DNA from: Limonium bicolor
Lineage: Eukaryota; Streptophyta; Magnoliopsida; Caryophyllales; Plumbaginaceae
Length of the DNA: 64,000 nt
NCBI GenBank assembly: GCA_023374045.1
Contig: CM041777.1
Span: 463,169,827 to 463,233,826, forward strand
Reading direction: 5' to 3'
Position numbers and translations under genes: made by a program. Positions 22,960 to 35,321 of the stretch are shown here, piece after piece. The notes under the pieces were generated by a model that saw only the letters and a program-made list of their open reading frames with translations, was not told where the DNA came from and searched no databases. Positions within the stretch are counted from its first letter, which is position 1, and each line of letters opens with the position of its first letter.

Positions 22960-23100
22960 GGGTATGTTGCCAGATAAAGCTAGTTTTTAAATTAATCTAC
23001 CTACCGAACACCCCATTGATAAAGCTAGTTTTTTTTTCAAAAAAATAAAGGCAGCTTTATCTGGACATTTAAGTTTAATCTACCTACCGAATGGTACCTG
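22960..23100. repeat. Duplicated subterminal segment at the right end of the Harbinger-like element
   Basis: The block GATAAAGCTAG ... ATTAATCTACCTACCGAA occurs at about 22974-23012 and again, as CAGCTTTATC ... GTTTAATCTACCTACCGAA, at about 23052-23092. It may be a duplicated terminus. The outermost complement reads GGTACCATTCGGTAGG. Confidence 0.5.
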
Positions 23101-24558
23101 AGTAAAATATTATGGTGGATGAATATTTGTCAGTCTGAAATAGAGAAGAGGGGTGTTTTTAAAAAAAGAAATAGAGAAGAGGGGGAAATATAGGGTTAAG
23201 TTTAAACACAACTGTTGTTTCAACGATTGTTTCAAAAAAAAAAAGTTTAAACACAACTGAAAATGCGGCTGGGAAAACGATCACCTAATTTTCAGTATTC
23301 AGTATATTAGTTATATTCAAATGGGGTTATAAATGGTTATATTAACTGGCGGTAGAATAATAAAATTGTGCAATAAATATATAAAAATGTATATTTAATG
23401 TACAGTGAAATACCTGATTTAATAAGTTTAGTATTAGTGAGTTAAACCTCTATTATGTGTTTAAATGGATTTTAAAGAGTAGTTATTTCTCGTTCTAAAG
23501 CGACACTTGCATTTTGAAGTACCAAGCTGGCCTGGAGTCAAGTATCCGGAGTAATCTTTCCGGATTGCTTCCAGACTGAAGTGAAGCTTTCGAAGTAATT
23601 CTCCCGAAAGTCATTTGCTTATATTTCACATTTTCGTCTTAAAAATATTTTGGTAATTTTGAGTGGTTTGAAATGCTTCAATCTTATATAATGATTTCTA
23701 ACCAGCAACTAGAGACTTTTAAGCTATTTCAATGATGAAAAAGAGATGTGAAAAGAAAAGTCAAGTGTTTGTTAAGTAAGGAGCTTTAAGGCTTAAAGCA
23801 TGTTTTTCCTAAAATGGCAAAAATGTGTGATGTCTATTTATGGAAAATCCTTGAATATTGAGAGGAGAAGACATGTGCAAGGCACATGCCACCTAAGTTA
23901 AAGTAGAGAGTTTGTTCTCTCTCTTCATTCTTCTTCTTCTTTCCCCTATCTGATTTTCTCTCTTCTCCCTCTCACTTTGGTCGTGACTCCTCATCCATGG
24001 AAGAACATGACAGCTCCCTCCTTCAAGATACTTCTTTCAATATCTAAAGTGAGGGTTTCCATTGAGGTTTTAAGTGATTTAGTTCTTTGGAGCATGGTTT
24101 TCAAGAGTTTGAGCTTTCTATTTCCTCGGTTGTTACTATTCAAAGTATGAGGTTATTTTCTCTTGTTCTACCACTTCCTATTCGATATTGGCTTAAGTCA
24201 TTTGTAAAAGCTTCTTGATTCTTCATTGTCGTTCTTTTGAACCAAGAATAACGGGACTTCGAGAAGTTTGGTCAAAACCCATACCCATGGTTGTTAACTT
24301 CGAATTTGATATTCAAACTATGTGTTTTTGGTTTCTAAACCTCTTAGATCGTTTATGATGATCTTGAGATCAAAATTTGAATGATTGGAACCCTTAAAGA
24401 TGGAGTTTTGAACCTTAAAGAAATGTAAGGGTTTGAGATAATGGGAATGACATAACTATGGTTAATGTGTGTTAGTGTTTATTGTATTCTTTTGTTCTAC
24501 TTTATAAGTCATAGGAGGCTCTAAGCTTTGGAGATATGGACTACATATGTGGATCAAG
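23101..24558. other. Unclassified, probably retroelement-derived sequence
   Basis: There is no coding frame of note. It holds a short direct repeat of AGAAATAGAGAAGAGGGG (near 23140 and 23167), a pair of TCCGGA-containing segments near 23545, and AT-rich leader-like sequence. The composition resembles an LTR, but I find no paired ends. Confidence 0.3.
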
Positions 24559-25918
24559 TGTAGTAGAAATATGTGACTATCTATACCTAGGCAGTGTACC
24601 TATCGTTTTGTGGAATTATAAATTAAGTGGGGTTGTCGATCTCAGGGACCTCGTTTAATTAATTGACAATTTATTAATTAACTGAGAAAATAAATTAAAC
24701 TAAGAAAACATGAAATGTCACTTTTTAAGGTTTTCTTGATTCAACTAAATTACTGACTCAATAAACAAACATAAAATAAACTAAATAAACTAAATTAAGA
24801 AATAAAGATTAAAACTTTAAATAAGCACGCCGGACTGTTACGCAAACCTTAACTTTCTAAATCTATTAATAAACTCTTCTCTAATTTTGCAATAAACTCA
24901 AAAACTATAAATGATTCGTCAACAGCTAAGTCTAACGAATCCTAACTAGTTGCTAGAACTAGCAGCAGACTAATGCTCTAATCCGAACACAACCAATCGC
25001 ACAAAGAATAGATTCTATTCGAGACCGATGAACCTATAGGCGAGATTACGCTTCTAGTCGCTAATCAGATTTAACTTCCTATGTCTTGTTATCTATCTCA
25101 GCTCTCGCGTGTTGATTAGAAAACTATAAAGATTGCTTTAATAATTAGCTAGAGAATTAAAGCGCATGAAGAACTGGAATTAAACTACTGCATAAATGAA
25201 TTAGAGAAAATATTACAAAATAAATATGAAGATCCGGTTTGCTAGCTTGACTAACTACGCTAGCATGAATCTAATACAAACAGAAAAAATAGGAGAAGAA
25301 CACACTAAACAAATTAGATAAAAGGGAAGAAGAAACTCCGGTTTGAAGATCTCCGTTTCGCCTTTCGCCGTCATGCCTTTATGTTATCTTCCTCCTCAGA
25401 GCTCCAGTATGCTGTTAACAATGGTTGAATTGTGGTGCGGGTGAGTGGAGTAGCGAGCCGCAGCGCCAAGAGGCATACGACATGAGTAGGTCATGTTCTT
25501 CCAACCCTAAGGCCCCAAGAGATTTTTATCTCTTAAAAACGTGTATTTTCGACTTCTGACGGCGGCGTCCAGACTTGCATGTTCGGACGCATGTCTGGAC
25601 ACGTTTTAGGGAAGTTTCGGCCTCTGTCCGGACTTGCAAGTCCAGACTCATGTTTGGACAGGTCGATACGCCAACTTATTTTGGGCCTAGATTCTTCGTT
25701 CGGACTCTGTTTTGCTTCTCGTTTGTTGCGTTGCGAAGCTTGTGAAATAATATATGCATTTCCAATATATTTTACTAAATTTGACACATAAAATGTGTCA
25801 ATTTATATCAAAACATATATATAAGGAAAAACATATGATAAGTGAGAAATACGACATGAATTGTTATGAAAATAGGAAGAATTAAAGGCCTAAAAATAGA
25901 TATATTTCGCACTTATCA
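24559..25918 (-). mobile_element. Solo LTR E, related to the element B LTR
   Basis: It starts TGTAGTAGAAATATGTGACT and ends ATTTCGCACTTATCA, matching the ends and much of the interior of the LTRs at 44122 and 52395. The flanks are TCAAG and GCAAG, a TSD with one mismatch. There is no internal region. The inverted-repeat array at 25553-25665 includes the perfect palindrome GGACTTGCAAGTCC (25630-25643). Confidence 0.8.
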
Positions 25919-25923
25919 GCAAG

Positions 25924-26230
25924 GTGTAACATTCCCAAGTACCCACTGTTGTGATATTGTCTGCTCTGGCATGCAGGCCGCACAATTTTGTTCTCGAGGT
26001 AACTTAGCCCCAAAACGTGTCATAACAAGGAGATATATCCCCACCCATATAAGGAATGGATCGTTCTCCACTTCGATCGATGTGGAAGGTAACCCTCGCT
26101 GGGTGTTACACTCCACCCTTCGTGGAAGCCCAGCATCCTCTCGGGCCACACTAACACACCGACCTGGGTCTAGTTCTGATACCATTTGTAACATCCCGAA
26201 GTACCCATTGTTGTGATATTGTCTGCTCCT
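25924..26230 (-). mobile_element. TRIM-like miniature LTR element, truncated
   Basis: Two related segments begin TGTAACAT(T/C)CC(C/G)AAGTACCCA(C/T)TG, at 25924 and 26188. On the minus strand the right one is followed by a primer-binding-like TGGTATCAGAAC. A purine-rich GAAGGGTGGAG precedes the minus-strand start of the left copy (25924 to about 26109). The right copy breaks off near 26230. No protein is encoded, as expected of a TRIM. Confidence 0.7.
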
Positions 26231-26822
26231 GGTGTTTTGATAAATGTGGAATTTATCCATGTTTATGTGCATTATTTGATGAATATGTTATAGGATTATG
26301 TGATAAATTCCCTTATTTATATGTTAATTTATGTTATATACGAGGAACTTCCCTTACTTGTGGTTTTGTGCTTAAACAGTTTTAAAACACTGATAAAAGG
26401 TTTAGGAACACAAGTCAAGAGCTTAACGACGGGACCGAACGGGAGCAAAATCAGTCTTTTTGATGCATTTTAGGGTGTGTGCCTGGAACAACCCCAAGAG
26501 TTGCTTAATGGACTTATTTGAGCAGTGTCCAGGTTTATGTACTTAGAAACACTCCCGGACCACACCTGGGTTGAAGCTTTTGTCAATTTTAAGACCTGGT
26601 CCAGGTGTTTCAGCTAGAAGTATTCCAGACCAGGCAAACTTTTGTCGCATTCCTCAATCATCTGTTGGTCCGGGTATTTAGTGTGGAATGATTCCCGGAC
26701 CATGCACACACACACTCGTAATATCATTGGGCCGCATGCATATCTCCGATGGACATACCGATCTCACCTATTATGCACATGGGCCATGCACACACACACT
26801 CACAATATCATTGGGTTGTATC
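26231..26822. repeat. Non-coding sequence with short direct repeats
   Basis: A roughly 34-bp segment (CCATGCACACACACACTC followed by RYAATATCATTGGG) occurs near 26700 and 26784. GGTCCGGG/CCCGGACCA and CCAGGT motifs recur between 26520 and 26705, reminiscent of the inverted-repeat arrays in nearby LTRs. Probably a fragment of another LTR. Confidence 0.4.
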
Positions 26823-26827
26823 AATCT

Positions 26828-29800
26828 TGTAACACCCCTACTACGCACTTAACAATAATCGAACTCGCAGCGGAAATAAACAACTAAACAATAACTAAAC
26901 GATTGGTGCTACAACGCCGTCAACCACCCACGTGGTTAACAAGGCAGAATAAATACAAGATGTACCGGTCTGATGATCAGACTCCCGAGCATAGGTCTAA
27001 TAACCATAATTACATAAACCGCAATACCGAGTATTTACTTACATCCATAAACCGTAAACTGTAAACTGTCAACAACCAAAATATATATCGCCACGGGAGC
27101 ACAGGCGCATCCCGGGCCCAACATCCAAAACATGTCAAAAGCATTTCATAAACCTAGATCTAAAGCCACTCCGCTTCTTCGATCTTCATCCTACAAATAA
27201 ACAGAGCCCCCAGAGAGGGTCAGCAACCTTTTGCTGGTATGGTTAACGCGCAGCCCATCGGCTACCGGGATACGCGCAACCATTTGTCATGATGACATGG
27301 CATTGATTTTACACAAAACAACATATATAGCATAGAAAAGGAACTTGCATAGCACAACAACACACACAACATAACAAGAACGATTCCATTTAGGAAACGA
27401 ACCAACATAGTTAGATCACATGGAGAGCCTAGAGAATGTTGCCAAAATCATGCTAAGCTCGTTACATAACTCGTTACCGTCCTATTAGATTTGAACGGAT
27501 GACTTAATCCCAAGGTGCGTCGGATATAGTGATCCCAAGCACACCGAACAAACATAGTATGCCCCTGTGGCCTGACGTGAGTCAGTAAAATAGCCTTGGA
27601 TAAGCTAAAGGGAAGGTTGAAAACCAAAATGGAAAACAACCATAACATACAAAGAGAATCGAACCGGTAATGACATCGACTCCCATACTCACACGCGTGG
27701 CTGGAACTACCGGACTCCTCACTCCCCAGTTAGCACTTGTTAGAAGTTCAACATTGAAACTCAACAAACAATTCACAAACAAGTGGTTAAGTCTTGTTAG
27801 ACACAACAAGGGAAGTGGGTCGCATCTCAACAACACAATAATATAAACAACTGTAAACTCATTACATGTCTTAAGTCTTACAAGGTCATAAACACACAGA
27901 AAAACAAACAACACACAAGCCGGTGTAAACCGGTAGGCAACAGACTGCAAGAAAACCATACCTTGGTCCTTGCTTCGATTGGTTTCCACCGTTGGAGAAT
28001 CCTATACACATTTAGTAACGTCGGTTAATTAACGTACTAGTCTGTTGTTAACTTATTACTTCACATATCTAGTTTATTTTATTTTCACACTTTGTTATAA
28101 CTTTTCACCTTTTTAATTATCATTATAACACACCTAACATGTCTTAAACAACCTTATATTATCATTACTAACTAATCACCATTATTAGACATCGTTTTCT
28201 AACCTTAAACAAAGTTTTTGGTCAAAACAGTACCATGTCCGAACTTATGTCCGGACATCAACGTTCGGACTTAAGTCGAGACTCAAAGGGTGAAACCAGA
28301 CGAATGTCCGAACATGTGTCCGAGCTTCCGAAGTTCAGACATTGGTCGAGGCAAAATCAAAGGAAAAATTTCAAGTGTCCGAACATGTGTCCGAGCTTCC
28401 AAAGTTCGGACACAAGTCGAGACTCTGAAAATTTAAACGCAACAGGGCATGTCCGAACGTCCAAGTTCGGACGGAAGTTCGGACGTGCCAAAACACTCAT
28501 TTTCTATGCCTTTAAACACTTACTCAATTCTCACCAAAATCCCTAACACTTATTATGTTTTCTCCTTAGGTTTCTAAGTGGTGTTTCATGCCTATTGTAA
28601 CCATTATACCAAAATGTTTCCTCCCACTTTAACATCATCTCCCAAGCATCTTTTCTTACAAACCAAACTCCTTATGTCATTCTTGAAATCTCTCCACAAG
28701 TTTATACTTCCTCCTTGATTACCAAAGTTTGCATAAGTCTCAACACAACTCCAAAATGACTTTGGTGTATTCCAAAACACTCATTTGCATTTTAAAACTT
28801 CCAAGATAATGCCTAAGTCCTTTTTGCACTCTAAAACACCTTAATACATAGTTTCTTTCCTAATAAAATACCTATTCACTCCTAAGACTTCCTAGTTCAC
28901 CAAAACTCCTTTAAACACTTATAACTTCTTATACATTACCTAATTTTTGACATGGGTTCTACTAACATCTTGTTACACCAAACACATTGTTTTCACCATT
29001 GAACATCCAAGAACACTAAAATCCATCAAGAACATTCTTATACACAAAACTTCACCAAATTTACACTACATCACAATATAGTGCATAATTTAAATTGCTT
29101 GGCACTTAGGCCCTTAAATAACATGGCTCTTAGGCCCTTAAATTGCATAAACCATAAACACTGAATTTCCACATTATATTTGCCTTTGACCTGCAAATAC
29201 ACCCAACAATACATATGCCCTTAATAAACTCCTTGAGAGCATTTTACTAACTCATTTACCATTGGCTCTTTAAGTAGTTTTAATGAACAACTTAAGCTCA
29301 TTTTTCCTAAGGCATTATAAGCTACATTAAGTTAGCATATTTACCTCTTTTCCTCACAAACTTCTTTCTTGTTTCCTTGATTAAAATTGGCAAGGCTTTA
29401 GTTCCTTGTTAACTTCTAATCAATATACAAGCAAGGTAATGAGTATTCAAGCTTCAAGCTTAATCTCATTGTAAACCCTAGTTACATATATTGTCTTAAA
29501 ACATTAAGATGATTATTTTACCTTGGCAATGAAAGAGAGTTTGGATAGGTAGCAAGAGAAGACTCCACCAAGTCCTTGAAGGGTTGAAATGAAGCTAAAA
29601 CAAGCAAGGTAAAGACACCATTACAAGGTGTAATTTCGGTCAACACTAAAACATGGAGGAAATGTTATTTTTCTTTGAGTTTCCTTACCTTGAAGCAAAG
29701 GAGAACAATAAGATGTAAAAATATAAGCTCAAGCTCCTTCCATGGAAATTCCTCTTGGCACCAAAATGGAGCTCTTGGAGTTTTGAAAGGATGAAGTTGA

Positions 29801-30626
29801 AGAGCTTGATGAGACTAAGAGAATGGTGGTCTTGGTTTTTGATTTGGTAAATGGAGCTAGGAATTACAAGTGATTGAAGATGGTGAATGGTGGTGGTGCT
29901 GTAGCTTAACCGTGAATGAGAGAAATAAGGAAGGTAGAAGACGGTGGGAACAAGGGAAATGAGAGAATGAAGTTTGGTATTTGCTTTTAGAAGATATTTT
30001 GTAGTTAAAGTAAATAGTACTTATTTAATCATTCTTTATTTGCTTAATAAGCTAGCAAGAGTGGTGACTCACGCCATGAAAAAACCGGCCCCCATTAAGT
30101 AATAAGGGGTGTTTTGGTCTTAGTTGACCAATTAAATCACTTATATTGACTTATGTTATAAACTAGCTTATTTTAGTTACTATTCACAAAACAAGGCACA
30201 TAGTTATGAAATTTTTTATTTCCCATTGATTTAGACTTCCTAATGTGATACTAAGTAGTACACATGTTAATTAAAGAGTAATGATGGACATTTAGCCATT
30301 CAAAACCCATTTACAATACAATTTTTCAAAAATGTGCTTTAAGGCTCCTTAAAGCACATTTTGTGTTTTAACTTGTTTTCAAGCTTGGTTTTCTTTGGTA
30401 ATTGGTTTAATATGTTCTTTAATATATAAATAAGGTCTTGGTAAACTCATTAGGTCTTAACCAAGGTTATCCCAAGCTTAGAGCACATTTTTGCCCATAT
30501 TGCCTTTAAGGCATTAAATTGTGTTTTCTATGGTTTATATTGTTTACTATGTTTCTAAGACACTTTTTAGTCTTAATGTACCATAGTTTAGTGTTTAAAA
30601 AACTTATTAAGGTTTGTGGTATTTCA
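26828..30626 (-). repeat. Tekay 3' LTR (3799 bp)
   Basis: Complete copy, minus strand starting TGAAATACCACAAACC and ending GGGTGTTACA. It matches the split 5' LTR with only scattered substitutions in the stretches I compared (for example GCAATACC against GTAATACC). An inverted-repeat array of GTCCGAAC/GTTCGGAC lies at 28235-28490. Open frames inside, for example 27582-27989, are not genes. Confidence 0.95.
28235..28490. promoter_or_regulatory. Inverted-repeat array GTCCGAAC/GTTCGGAC in the Tekay LTR
   Basis: About five imperfect units. The clearest has the stem GTCCGAAC (28451-28458), the loop GTCCAA and the matching arm GTTCGGAC (28465-28472). The other LTR has the same array at 57517-57770, and solo LTR C has a diverged one at 46187-46503. 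Confidence 0.75.
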
Positions 30627-30642
30627 ATCTACCCCCCTTAAA
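30627..30642 (-). other. Polypurine tract of the Tekay element
   Basis: On the minus strand, AAGGGGGGTAGAT lies directly before the LTR start TGAAATACC. This is the expected plus-strand primer. Confidence 0.8.
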
Positions 30643-30924
30643 AGAACTTTGTCCCCAAAGTTCACACTTCCCACATATCTTAAATATTAAAACATGGGGA
30701 TCACTTATAAAGCAATACTTCCATAACAACATTAACAACATACTTACATAGCATCGGACTCACGGTCCTAACAACATACATCATTCAGACACAACGGTCT
30801 GTAACATAACAAGATAACAACATAACATAGACAATGTATTTTAATACATGTCGTGCACACATAACCGAAACGGCTCTACCCCCCTTAAAATAGGGGTACG
30901 CCCCGTACCCTATACATACAAACA

Positions 30925-33900
30925 CTAAGAAGTATACAATGACGGGTACTTCGCCTTCATCTTATCTTCCAGCTCCCAAGTGGCCTCCTCAACGTCCTGG
31001 TTAGACCAGAGGACTTTCACCAGTCTCACAGACTTATGGCGAGTGTCTCGAGTCTTAGTATCCAGAATCCGTACAGGAGTCTCCACTGATCGCATGGTCG
31101 GCTCTAAGGTTAGCCTTTCAGGCTGAAGTACATGAGACGGATGAGACATATATTTCTTCAACTGGGACACATGAAATACATCATGTACCTTGCCCAGCTC
31201 AGCAGGTAAATCCAGCCTGTAAGATACCGGGCCTATCCGCTCCGTCACAACATAAGGTCCCACATATTTTGGGCTCAATTTGCCTTTCTGGCCAAAACGA
31301 AACACTCCCTTCATGGGGGATACTCTAAGGAATACCTGATCGCCCACGGCGAACTCCAGGTCACGTCTGCGCACATCGGCGTACGATTTCTGCCTATCCT
31401 GAGCTGCCTTCATGTTAGCCCGGATCTGGCGTACTTCTGCTTGTACTTGTTCCAGATACTCTGGTCCTATAATGACCGTCTCACTCGACTCATCCCAGCA
31501 TAATGGCGTGCGGAATGGTCTACCGTACAAAGCCTGGAAAGGAGACATCTTGATCGAAGCATGGTAACTGTTGTTGTAGCTAAATTCAATCAGATGTAAC
31601 TTATCAATCCAGCTGGTCTGAAAGTCAAGTGCACATGCACGTAACATATCCTCAAGTGTCTGGATTGTACGCTCACTCTGACCATCTGTCTGTGGGTGGA
31701 ACGCTGTACTTAGCTTCAGCTCGGTACCAAGCGCTTCCCGTGTAGTTCTCCAGTACCTCGAGAGGAATCTGGTATCCCTATCAGACACGATAGTCTTTGG
31801 TACCCCATGGTGCCGTACAATCTCTCAGTCAAAGAGCTCTGCAAGCTTTGCCACTTTCCAGGTGTCCTTCATCGGTATGAATCGAGCCACCTTGGTCAGT
31901 CGGTCAACAACAACCCAAATCATATTCAGACCTCCCCTTGTAGGCGGAAGCCCTACTACGAAGTCCATAGAAATGTCATGGAACTTCCACTCAGGCACTG
32001 GCATTGGCTGTACCATACCACCAGGCCGTCGGTGCTCAAACTTGACCTTCTGACAAGTGAGACACCTCAACACATAATCATTCACATCCTTTTTCATGCC
32101 AGCCCACCAAAAATATTTTTTCATACCCTTATACATCTTTGAAGCTCCGGGGTGAATCGAAGTAGTAGAACAATGAGATTCACTCAGTATGCGCTCCTTC
32201 AGCTCAGCGCTACTCCTCGGAATACATAGTCGGCCATTAAGCCTAATCAGGTCATCATCGTGGAGTCGGAAGTCATACTTCTAACCCTCGAATGTGCCGT
32301 CAATAAGCTTCTGCCTGATCTCCAACATATACTGATCCGTCATCTGAGCACTCCGCACCTCTTCAACCAAGCTAGAATGAGAGACTAGCGAATGGAGAGA
32401 GTGTGCTCGGCGACTCACTCAATACGTCAGCTACCACATTTGCTTTTCCCTCCTTGTATTGTAAATTGATGTCATAGTCGTTTAAGAACTCAACCCACCT
32501 TCTTTGTCTCATGTTCAACTCCTTCTGAGTGAACAAGTACTTTAAACTCTTGTGGTCGGAATAGATTGTCACGCTTACCCCATACAAATGATGTCGCCAT
32601 ATCTTCAATGCGAAAACAATGGCACCCAGTTCTAGATCGTGGGTAGGGTAGTTCTCTTCGTGCTTCTTCAGCTGTCGGGAGGCGTATGCTACGACCTTCC
32701 CGTGTTGCATCAACACACAACCCATACCTCTGCCTGATGCGTCGCAATAGACCTCAAACCCATCTGGACCGTCTGGTATAGTCAGGACTGGTGCAGATGT
32801 CAGAGCATCCTTGAGACTCTGGAAAGAACTCTCACAGTCGAATGTCCACTCGAATGGAACATCCTTTTTCATTAAGGAAGTCATCGGCTTCGAGACACTG
32901 GAGAAGTCCTTCACAAACCTCCTATAATATCCTGCCAGACCGAGGAAGCTCCGGATGTCGGTAACTGTCTTCGGCCTAGGCCAGGTGTGCACTACATCTA
33001 TCTTTGCCGGATCAACAGCGATCCCGGCCTTACAAATCACATGACCAAGAAAGGATACTTGGTTCAACCAGAATTCACACTTAGAAAATTTCGCATACAG
33101 CTGATTTTCTCTCAATGTTTGTAACACATCCCTCAGGTGGCTTTCATGCTCACCTCTCGATTTCGAGTACACAAGTATATCGTCGATGAAGACTACCACT
33201 GTCTTGTCCAACTGATCTTGGAACAAGCGGTTCATTAAGTCCATGAACTTGGCTGGTGCATTGGATAAACCAAACGGCATAACCGTAAACTCATAGTGAC
33301 CATATCTGGTTCTGAATGATGTCTTCTCAATGTCACTTTCCCGGATAGCAATCTGATGGTAACCGGATCGTAGATCTATCTTGGAGAATACTGATGCTCC
33401 TCTCAACTGATCAAACAAGTCGTCGATGCGCGGTAAAGGATAACGGTTCTTCACTGTAACTGCATTCAGCTCTCGATAGTCGATACAAAGGCGGAGGCTA
33501 CCGTCCTTCTTCTTCACGAAGAGGACTGGCGCTCCCCATGGTGAAACGCTAGGGCGGATAAATCCCTTGTCGAGTAGGTCTCTCAGCTGCTCCTTGAGCT
33601 CTGTCATCTCTGCTGGAGCCATACGATAGGGCGCCTTCGCAATTGGTCCGGTGCCCGGAACCAAGTCAATCTCAAACTCAACTTCCCGTGCTGGCGGCAT
33701 GCCCGGTAGTTCCTTAGGAAATACATCAGGAAACTCTGACACTACCGGCACTTCTGGGCTAAACTCTGGGTCTCTCTCTATGTCCGGACATAGCAGAGGT
33801 ATACATCATTCCCTCGTCGTAGTTCACGATACATGGCCATGGCGGTGATGATCTGAGTCGAAGGCTCCCTGGGCCTCTGGCGGTATGATATAGTAACCCC

Positions 33901-34282
33901 AGACGGACTCCGAAGAAGCAGACGATGCTCGGCATATAGGATTCTGCCCTCCGCTCCAACTAGTTCATCCCGACAATCACATCAAAACCAAGTCCCTCGA
34001 ACTCTATCAAGTCGATCGGAAACTCTTCATCTTTAATTCTTACAACAACATCTCGGTGGTAGCGGGTACATCTGATCCGCTCTTTCGACGGGAGAGTGAC
34101 TAGGAAGTCAGACATCTCTTCACCGTCTAACCCCAGCCTCTTCGCAAAAGCTAGCGAAACAAAGGTATGTGAGGCTCCGGAGTCGAACAAGATCGATGCA
34201 TCCACGCCATTGACTGGAAAGGTACCGGTGAGGATTGTGCCACTTTTGCCGGCTTCTGCTTCATTGCAGACACTCAGTATAC
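30925..34282 (-). pseudogene. Tekay pol: protease, RT, RNase H, integrase, chromodomain
   Basis: Read on the minus strand. Protease begins after a CAG acceptor at 34283 and has LFDSGASHTFV. A TAG at 33960-33962 breaks the frame. RT (33751-32372) has the [13 protein letters not shown] region, a catalytic [10 protein letters not shown] box and RNase H with [11 protein letters not shown]. Further breaks occur near 32375 and at 32281-32283. Integrase has CLTCQ of the zinc-binding part and SMDFVVGLP (32136-31825), a TGA at 31825, then TIVSD and TDGQSERTIQ. The C terminus carries VPRY-like FGQKGKLSPKYVGPY, HDVFHVSQLKK and a chromodomain-like tail (VKVLWSNQDVEEATWELED) ending at 30925. A chromodomain directs insertion into heterochromatin in this group. 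Motifs are complete but the frame is not, so this copy cannot make pol. Confidence 0.92.
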
Positions 34283-34370
34283 CTGCCGTTCCGAGTGCAC
34301 AACCTAATTTATTGGCAAACTTATAAGTATACAGTAACAACACGGTTGACATACTTCAAAACATCTCCAC

Positions 34371-34376
34371 TTTATT
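34371..34376 (-). terminator. Possible poly(A) signal after the AlkB segment
   Basis: AATAAA on the minus strand, about 120 nt after the AlkB stop codon and upstream of the protease exon. It could end a shorter gag-AlkB transcript, or be a leftover of the captured mRNA. Confidence 0.35.
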
Positions 34377-34495
34377 CATTAAAATTCTCTTTACACCATA
34401 AGTTGGTTTACACTGCTGACATGACTAACACATACAACATCCTTAACATACACTGACTTAACACATTACATAATTACACAAGGCTTTAAAACTGT

Positions 34496-35211
34496 CTGAA
34501 GGTCAAATTCAAACGTCCAGGTTTCATGTGTGTGGTATAACATCCTTGACTGCACTGATCTTCTTGATACCGTGGTATAACATCCTTGACTGCCCACCCA
34601 TGATTAACACATCTCCTGATTTCATTACTAACTTCTTTGCGAGGTCACCACGCTTCTGCTCGCCGTACATAAACACTGCGGTATCACCAATGGACCAAGA
34701 CACCATGGGTACTCCCTTACTTAGAGACTCGGGTGACTCATCCTTATCTTGGTGTAAACCTAACCGTCCACCTTTCTGGTAGAAGTTCACAATACATAGA
34801 TCTGCTTTAACACTTGGTATTGAATCCGATTCAACTTGCTGAGCAATTCCCACGGCGTGGTTAACGACCGCAAGGAACTCCTCAGGTATCATCGGTACAG
34901 TGGCTCCATCTTCAGCTCGCTTGTCTTGATATGTCTTGGTGTAAGGATTCCAGTCCTTACCCATGCACATCATCTTCACTTTCATCTTCGATCCGCTGGG
35001 TATTCGGGTGTGTAGAAACCTCCAGGTGGTGCTCCCAGTTCGTCGCATCGTCGGATAATGTGGGTTTGTGCTTCCGGTGTCAGGTATCCATTTAAGAGTA
35101 TCATACCTGGTTGGATGACCTGACATTGCTCCATTGGAAAGTCGGTGATGCTGATGGTTGTTTCTTCAGGGTTTGGTGTGGGTGGGATCGGATAGCAAAT
35201 ATTGAAGGTTC
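34496..35211 (-). pseudogene. Captured AlkB-type 2OG-Fe(II) oxygenase inside the Tekay element
   Basis: AlkB-family enzymes oxidatively remove methyl groups from DNA or RNA; plant ALKBH members act on several nucleic acids. The N-terminal part (35211 to about 35000) reads TFNICYPIPPTP and IQPGMILLNGYL. The core reads CIVNFYQKGGRLGLHQDKDE with the iron ligands H-x-D (His near 34753), SWSIGDTAVFMYG, then KSGDVLIMGGQSRMLYHGI with the distal His near 34573. The 2OG-binding tail PGRLNLTFRQF (R-x-N-x-T-x-R) ends in TAA at 34496-34498. Frames change twice: once between the N-terminal part and the core, once after YHGIKK where a roughly 41-bp segment is tandemly duplicated (34532-34594). It has no introns of its own, suggesting capture from an mRNA. 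It lies between gag and protease, same strand, and its start fits the phase of the gag donor. Non-functional here. Confidence 0.85.
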
Positions 35212-35321
35212 CTAGGTTTTCAAGTTACCTAATTTAGGTGACTTTCACATTATACTTTAATTCTTTACTCACATGGTAGTACACTTAGACTCACTAACAC
35301 ACATGCATGAAATGCGATATG

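Larger units (their letters stand above)
14425..23100 (+). mobile_element. PIF/Harbinger-like element upstream of BOP1, nested and broken
   Basis: The region holds, in order, a MYB/SANT-like ORF, a second accessory ORF, a PIF-type DDE transposase and an antisense GRF zinc-finger gene. This arrangement of DNA-binding ORF plus transposase is typical of Harbinger elements. The two ends show weak inverted similarity: CAGCTTTATTTTTTCAAAA at about 14429 against the complement of TTTTTTCAAAAAAATAAAGG at about 23033. Terminal repeats and TSD are not cleanly resolved, so the limits are approximate by tens of bases. A CACTA element is inserted at 15104-17972. The element begins only about 180 bases from the BOP1 start codon. 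Confidence 0.6.

Noticed and set aside
27582..27989. A 135-codon minus-strand frame, repeated at 56864-57271
   Set aside because: Part of the Tekay LTR in both copies, without any domain.
28235..28546. CRISPR-like spaced repeats
   Set aside because: The repeats are inverted, imperfect, inside an LTR, and the DNA is a plant genome.
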